64,000 nt of DNA. Origin: Cytobacillus firmus. GTDB lineage: Bacteria > Bacillota > Bacilli > Bacillales > Cytobacillaceae. Both the position numbers and the translations under genes were made by a program. A model generated the notes under the pieces. It did not search any database. It worked only from the letters and a program-made list of their open reading frames with translations, and had not been told where the DNA came from. Each line of letters begins with the position of its first letter. Positions within the stretch are counted from its first letter, which is position 1. This document shows positions 60,979 through 64,000 of this stretch, one piece after another. The DNA lies in contig NZ_JAMBOJ010000026.1 of assembly GCF_023715565.1 (NCBI RefSeq), positions 1 through 64,000 on the forward strand, written 5' to 3'.

Positions 60979-61104
60979 GTGATTAATACATCATCAATAT
61001 ATGGCAGTGTTTCGGAACATGAAATACCAAATATGCTACAAAAAAAGAAGCAAAACCTTTTTTCCAAGATGAATTTTTGAATAAGGGTTTGTCTACACTT
61101 TGGA

Positions 61105-61470
61105 AAAATTTTGGACTTGTTGGAGAGAGTGGTTGCGGAAAATCGACAACTGGTAGAACAATACGACGGTTAAAAAATCCAACTTAGGGCCAAATTTATT
61201 TTGGTAATAAAAAAATAAGTAATCTTTCAAACAAAAGGATGAAACAGTTTAGAAGAAAGATTCAAAAGATTTTTCAATATCTATACGCATCCTTAAATCC
61301 TAGTACAACTGTTCGACAAATACTGATTGAGCCACTAAGAGTCCATAAGCTCTATAGTAAAGAGGAGCGAGAAGTAAGGGGTGCCACAAAAAAGTAGGTG
61401 TTGAATTTGGATCGATAGCGTATGGAGTAGCTTCAAGGATTTATAGAAGAAAGGCTGGTCATTAATAGAT
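61105..61470 (+). pseudogene. Oligopeptide ABC transporter ATPase (OppF/DppF) remnant
   Basis: One frame gives FGLVGESGCGKSTTGRTI (Walker A), a stop, then QIYFGNKKISNLSNKRM, KIQKIFQ, YASLNPSTTVRQILIEPL and VHKLYSKEE. These are hallmark OppF segments in order. A stop interrupts it at about 61177 and the signature and Walker B parts are lost. The N-terminus is missing. Confidence 0.8.
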
Positions 61471-61928
61471 ATAAGCTTTGTGATGATAAAGCAACGCAGC
61501 ATTAAGGATAAGGATGAGAATGAAGCGATCCGGAATTCATGCGCTTTAGCAGTTCACTCTATTAAGGCAGTCAGTGCTCACATACTAACCATTAAGAAAG
61601 CCTGACTAAAATACCAGGCTAATTTCTAACGATAAAGGAATAAATGTTCATATAATATAAATTAACGCATTCATAAACTTGCCTTAGTAAACGACCAAAC
61701 CCTTAGTGTATAAAGGTTTGGTTGTTAGTATTATGATGGATTAACGCTTAATTTATAATTACACATTTGTCAACAAATTAATTAGATTTCTCTGTTTCTG
61801 TGCTAAAGGAACTAAGTTTAAGAAATGATCAGAGGTATAAATCTGTGATCATTTTTGCGATACAAATGTAATAGTTTGTGGGAATCTTTAAAACAGAAAC
61901 CATCACGGTTACTATAGCTAATAAAAGC
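61471..61928. other. Intergenic region with hairpins
   Basis: No gene. AACGACCAAACC pairs with GGTTTGGTTGTT (61690-61701 and 61715-61726). AAATGATCA pairs with TGATCATTT (61823-61831 and 61846-61854), which probably terminates the minus-strand gene beginning at 62468. Confidence 0.5.
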
Positions 61929-62468
61929 TTACTTTATACTTTCCTGGTATATTTGTTCACCGTCCTTAGTGAAGACTTTTATCCTTTGAATGCTGTCAGG
62001 GTCTAACTTTGTTTTAGCTATGTAACTCTCTGTATAAGAATTCTCTTTGTTTGAATTAACTACAAATTTTTCTGTTTTTCCCTCTTGCGAATTTAACTCA
62101 AAGTAACCGACTTCCTGAGGGTCTCTCTCAAACTTTACTCCTGTATAATTATTATATTCTCCTTCAAGAAAAAGAACATAAAAATCTAAACCCTTTTGCT
62201 TTCCCATTTCAGTTTTCACTTCTCCATTTTTACTGTACTCAACTAACCCTATCGTATTCTCAGAAGTATTTTCATATAAAAAATATATATGATCTTCATC
62301 CGGATGAAATTCTAAGCTTTCATATTCAGTGTGTTTCATATAATCATCATAAGCATTTAAAAAGGTGTTTCCATTTGAGCCAAATTCATTAAATACTGAT
62401 ACATATACTACAAGCCCAAATAAAAGAGCCCCTAAAAGCAGCAATGCAGAGATTGAATATCTTTTCAT
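61929..62468 (-). CDS. Hypothetical membrane-anchored protein
   Basis: 179 aa. One N-terminal transmembrane segment (residues 7-28) and a short basic start put the soluble part outside the cytoplasm. The rest is polar, with repeated acidic patches and no recognised domain. GGAAGGTG lies 6 nt before the ATG. Its own promoter and a terminator hairpin support a single-gene unit. Function unknown. Confidence 0.7.
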   Translation of the reverse strand: MKRYSISALLLLGALLFGLVVYVSVFNEFGSNGNTFLNAYDDYMKHTEYESLEFHPDEDHIYFLYENTSENTIGLVEYSKNGEVKTEMGKQKGLDFYVLFLEGEYNNYTGVKFERDPQEVGYFELNSQEGKTEKFVVNSNKENSYTESYIAKTKLDPDSIQRIKVFTKDGEQIYQESIK

Positions 62469-62506
62469 TAAAACACCTTCCAGTTATTTACTATAATATA
62501 AATGCT

Positions 62507-62749
62507 ATGAAAAGAGTTGGAGAATTGCAAAGGGGAAAACTTCCAGTTCCAAAGTTCTTAGCTATATTACTAGTAATTCCTTTATTCACTGTTACTACTA
62601 ACACTAATGCAGAAGAAGAGATCCAAGTTCCGGTAGTTAAATTATCATCAGAGATCATTAAATTATATTGGATCAAGTGGTGCCTCAGTTTCTGGGTCAG
62701 GAGAATCAATTGGAAGCGGACCCTTCGAGATGGTTCAGATTGCCATTAG
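62507..62749 (+). CDS. Doubtful small secreted protein, perhaps frameshifted
   Basis: The frame MKRVGELQRGKLPVPKF followed by ILLVIPLFTVTTNTNAEEE looks like a signal peptide with cleavage near NAEEE. There is no ribosome binding site, and after about 55 residues a Ser/Gly-rich continuation (IGSSGASVSGSGESIGSG) appears in another frame. It may be a decayed gene. Confidence 0.25.
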   Translation: MKRVGELQRGKLPVPKFLAILLVIPLFTVTTNTNAEEEIQVPVVKLSSEIIKLYWIKWCLSFWVRRINWKRTLRDGSDCH

Positions 62750-62885
62750 CTGTCATAGTCGTTAGAATTCGATCTATTTCTTGCGGAGATTCCTTCCTGC
62801 CACTATCCAGCCATTTTTGAATGAATTCAATACGTGCAATTGGTGTTATTAAAGTGTACAGGAGCAACACCGTAAAAAATTGCAT
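62706..62885 (-). pseudogene. TetR-type C-terminal domain remnant
   Basis: A 59-codon minus-strand frame contains IARIEFIQKWLDSGRKESP and QEIDRILTTM. This is the end of TetR/AcrR ligand domains of the W.....G...SP.EI type. No HTH precedes it. Probably a truncated regulator left by a deletion. Confidence 0.45.
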
Positions 62886-62929
62886 AAGATGGATTGGTGG
62901 GCAATTAGAAAAAAGAGGAGGAGATCCCT

Positions 62930-63793
62930 ATTTTTTATCATATAAAAGAATTGCAATATCAGGCTAAACCCGAAAGGCCAGATCCAATTTTCGCAAAAAA
63001 GTTACAGGAAGTACTGGGAGGGCAATTTGGAGAAATCTCTGTTGCACTTCAATACCTATTTCAAGGGTGGAATGTAAGAGGGAATGGAAAGTATAAAGAT
63101 TTGCTAATGGATACTGGGACAGAAGAGCTTGCACATATAGAGATGCTGGCAACCATGATAGCCCGTTTGTTAGATAATGCGCCGGTAGGAGACCTGGAAG
63201 AGGCCGCGAAGGATCCAGTCTTAGGTGCTATTCTAGGTGGTATGAACCCGCAGCATGCTATTGTGTCAGGACTGGGTGCGATGCCATCTGACAGTGTCGG
63301 TAACCGTTGGAAGGCTGACTATATTGCTGCGAGTGGCAATCTTTTAGCTGATTTCAGAGCTAATTTAAATGCTGAATCTCAAGGAAGACTCCAGGCTGTT
63401 CGTTTATACGAGTCTACAAATGACAGAGGCGTAAAGGATATGCTGTCTTTTCTTATTGCACGCGACACGATGCACCAAAACCAGTGGATTGCGGCTATTA
63501 AGGAACTTGAGGAAGCAGAAGGAGGCATTGTTGTTCCGGTAGCATTCCCTAAAGAGCTTGAAAAACGTGAAGTATCCTATACTTTATTTAACTTTTCACA
63601 AGGGAATGATAGTGCAAAGGGAAGGTGGGCACATGGAACGAGCATGGATTGTCAGGGTACATTCAATTATGTTGAACATCCGCTTCCATTTGCTAAGGCA
63701 CCAAAACTAAAACCGGCGCCGCCATATATTTTTAATACTCCACCACAAGCTCTAAAGATGAACCCGACAAATATTCCTCCCAGCATGTGCTAA
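62930..63793 (+). CDS. Manganese catalase family protein, ATT start
   Basis: 287 aa when read from ATT. The deduced start, (M/I)FYHIKELQYQAKPERPD, is the family's normal N-terminus. AGGAGG lies 8 nt before the ATT. The first in-frame alternative, TTG at 62951, is 29 nt from that site and would drop seven conserved residues. Dimanganese ligands are seen in GGQFGEISVALQY, TGTEELAHIEM and the later E..ND...ARDTMHQ block. It converts hydrogen peroxide to water and oxygen without heme, as in spore-coat or cytosolic relatives. Confidence 0.88.
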   Translation: MFYHIKELQYQAKPERPDPIFAKKLQEVLGGQFGEISVALQYLFQGWNVRGNGKYKDLLMDTGTEELAHIEMLATMIARLLDNAPVGDLEEAAKDPVLGAILGGMNPQHAIVSGLGAMPSDSVGNRWKADYIAASGNLLADFRANLNAESQGRLQAVRLYESTNDRGVKDMLSFLIARDTMHQNQWIAAIKELEEAEGGIVVPVAFPKELEKREVSYTLFNFSQGNDSAKGRWAHGTSMDCQGTFNYVEHPLPFAKAPKLKPAPPYIFNTPPQALKMNPTNIPPSMC

Positions 63794-63836
63794 TTTTTAA
63801 TCAGGTAGCAGTAATACTGTTCTAATTTAAATCAAT

Positions 63837-63868
63837 GCCCCACTTTTCCAAACAAGTGGGGCTCTTTT
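63837..63868 (+). terminator. Terminator of the manganese catalase gene
   Basis: GCCCCACTT and AAGTGGGGC (9 bp, perfect, 8-nt loop) followed by TCTTTT. The remaining 130 bases to the window end hold nothing recognisable. Confidence 0.8.
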
Positions 63869-64000
63869 AATACATTTAATCTTGTAAGAATTATTGCAGA
63901 CTTACCCGAGTATGCACAGGTTACATAAAAAATTTTAACAGCCATGCTTAATCTGTCTTAACATGCATAAAAGTACCTTAAATTTAGGAATCCACTAAAC

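Overview
The window comes from an endospore-forming, low-to-moderate GC Bacillaceae relative (Bacillus/Cytobacillus-like). The evidence is a GerA-type germinant receptor operon, a ComK-family regulator, an LXG toxin with a SUKH immunity gene, AGGAGG-type ribosome binding sites, CcpA cre boxes, many GTG/TTG starts and TAXI-TRAP and Liv transport genes. No rRNA, tRNA, CRISPR array or intact insertion sequence was seen.

Layout. 1-4.2 kb: a minus-strand germinant receptor operon in B-A-C order and a small hypothetical gene. 4.3-13.3 kb: an internally deleted manA relic, a divergent RpiR regulator, and a catabolic operon: PTS EIIABC, GH38 alpha-mannosidase, GH13_18 phosphorylase and glycerate kinase. 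Together these look like import and breakdown of mannosylglycerate and glucosylglycerate. A perfect inverted repeat and a near-consensus cre box lie in front of it. 13.3-17.2 kb: two translationally coupled DndB-like (DGQHR) genes with no other dnd genes, a ComK homolog and a coiled-coil repeat protein. 17.2-19.9 kb: a possible structured leader RNA, heme O synthase, and a PadR/HAAS pair. 19.9-25.2 kb: decayed gene remnants, a frameshifted LXG toxin with SUKH immunity, and a secreted PheC-like solute-binding protein.

25.2-60.9 kb is one large catabolic island for CoA-activated carboxylic acids, under two regulators. The left half has a sigma-54 enhancer-binding regulator and, beyond panE, a perfect -24/-12 promoter with two matching upstream palindromes. 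This promoter drives acyl-CoA dehydrogenase, SDR, a TAXI-TRAP transporter, acyl-CoA ligase, hydroxyacyl-CoA dehydrogenase, EtfBA, thiolase, enoyl-CoA hydratase and thioesterase. The right half has a TetR repressor and four copies of an 18-bp palindrome (consensus near ATACCWACCGGTWRGTAT). These sit before the TetR transcription unit and three catabolic units: SDR/hydratase/metallo-hydrolase/ligase/Fe-alcohol dehydrogenase; acyl-CoA dehydrogenase/FabG-like SDR/two MaoC-type dehydratase subunits; and ACAD10/11-like dehydrogenase/SDR/thiolase/APH-like kinase/ComB-like phosphatase. A Liv-type ABC transporter follows. The ACAD10/11-like dehydrogenase beside a separate APH-like kinase suggests breakdown of 4-hydroxy acids through a phosphorylated acyl-CoA, as in the Pseudomonas lva system.

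60.9-64 kb holds an OppF relic, a small membrane-anchored protein, other gene fragments, and a manganese catalase whose best start codon is ATT. Gene relics made by internal deletion or frameshift recur across the window (manA, an SDR, a hotdog thioesterase, OppF, AHSA1).
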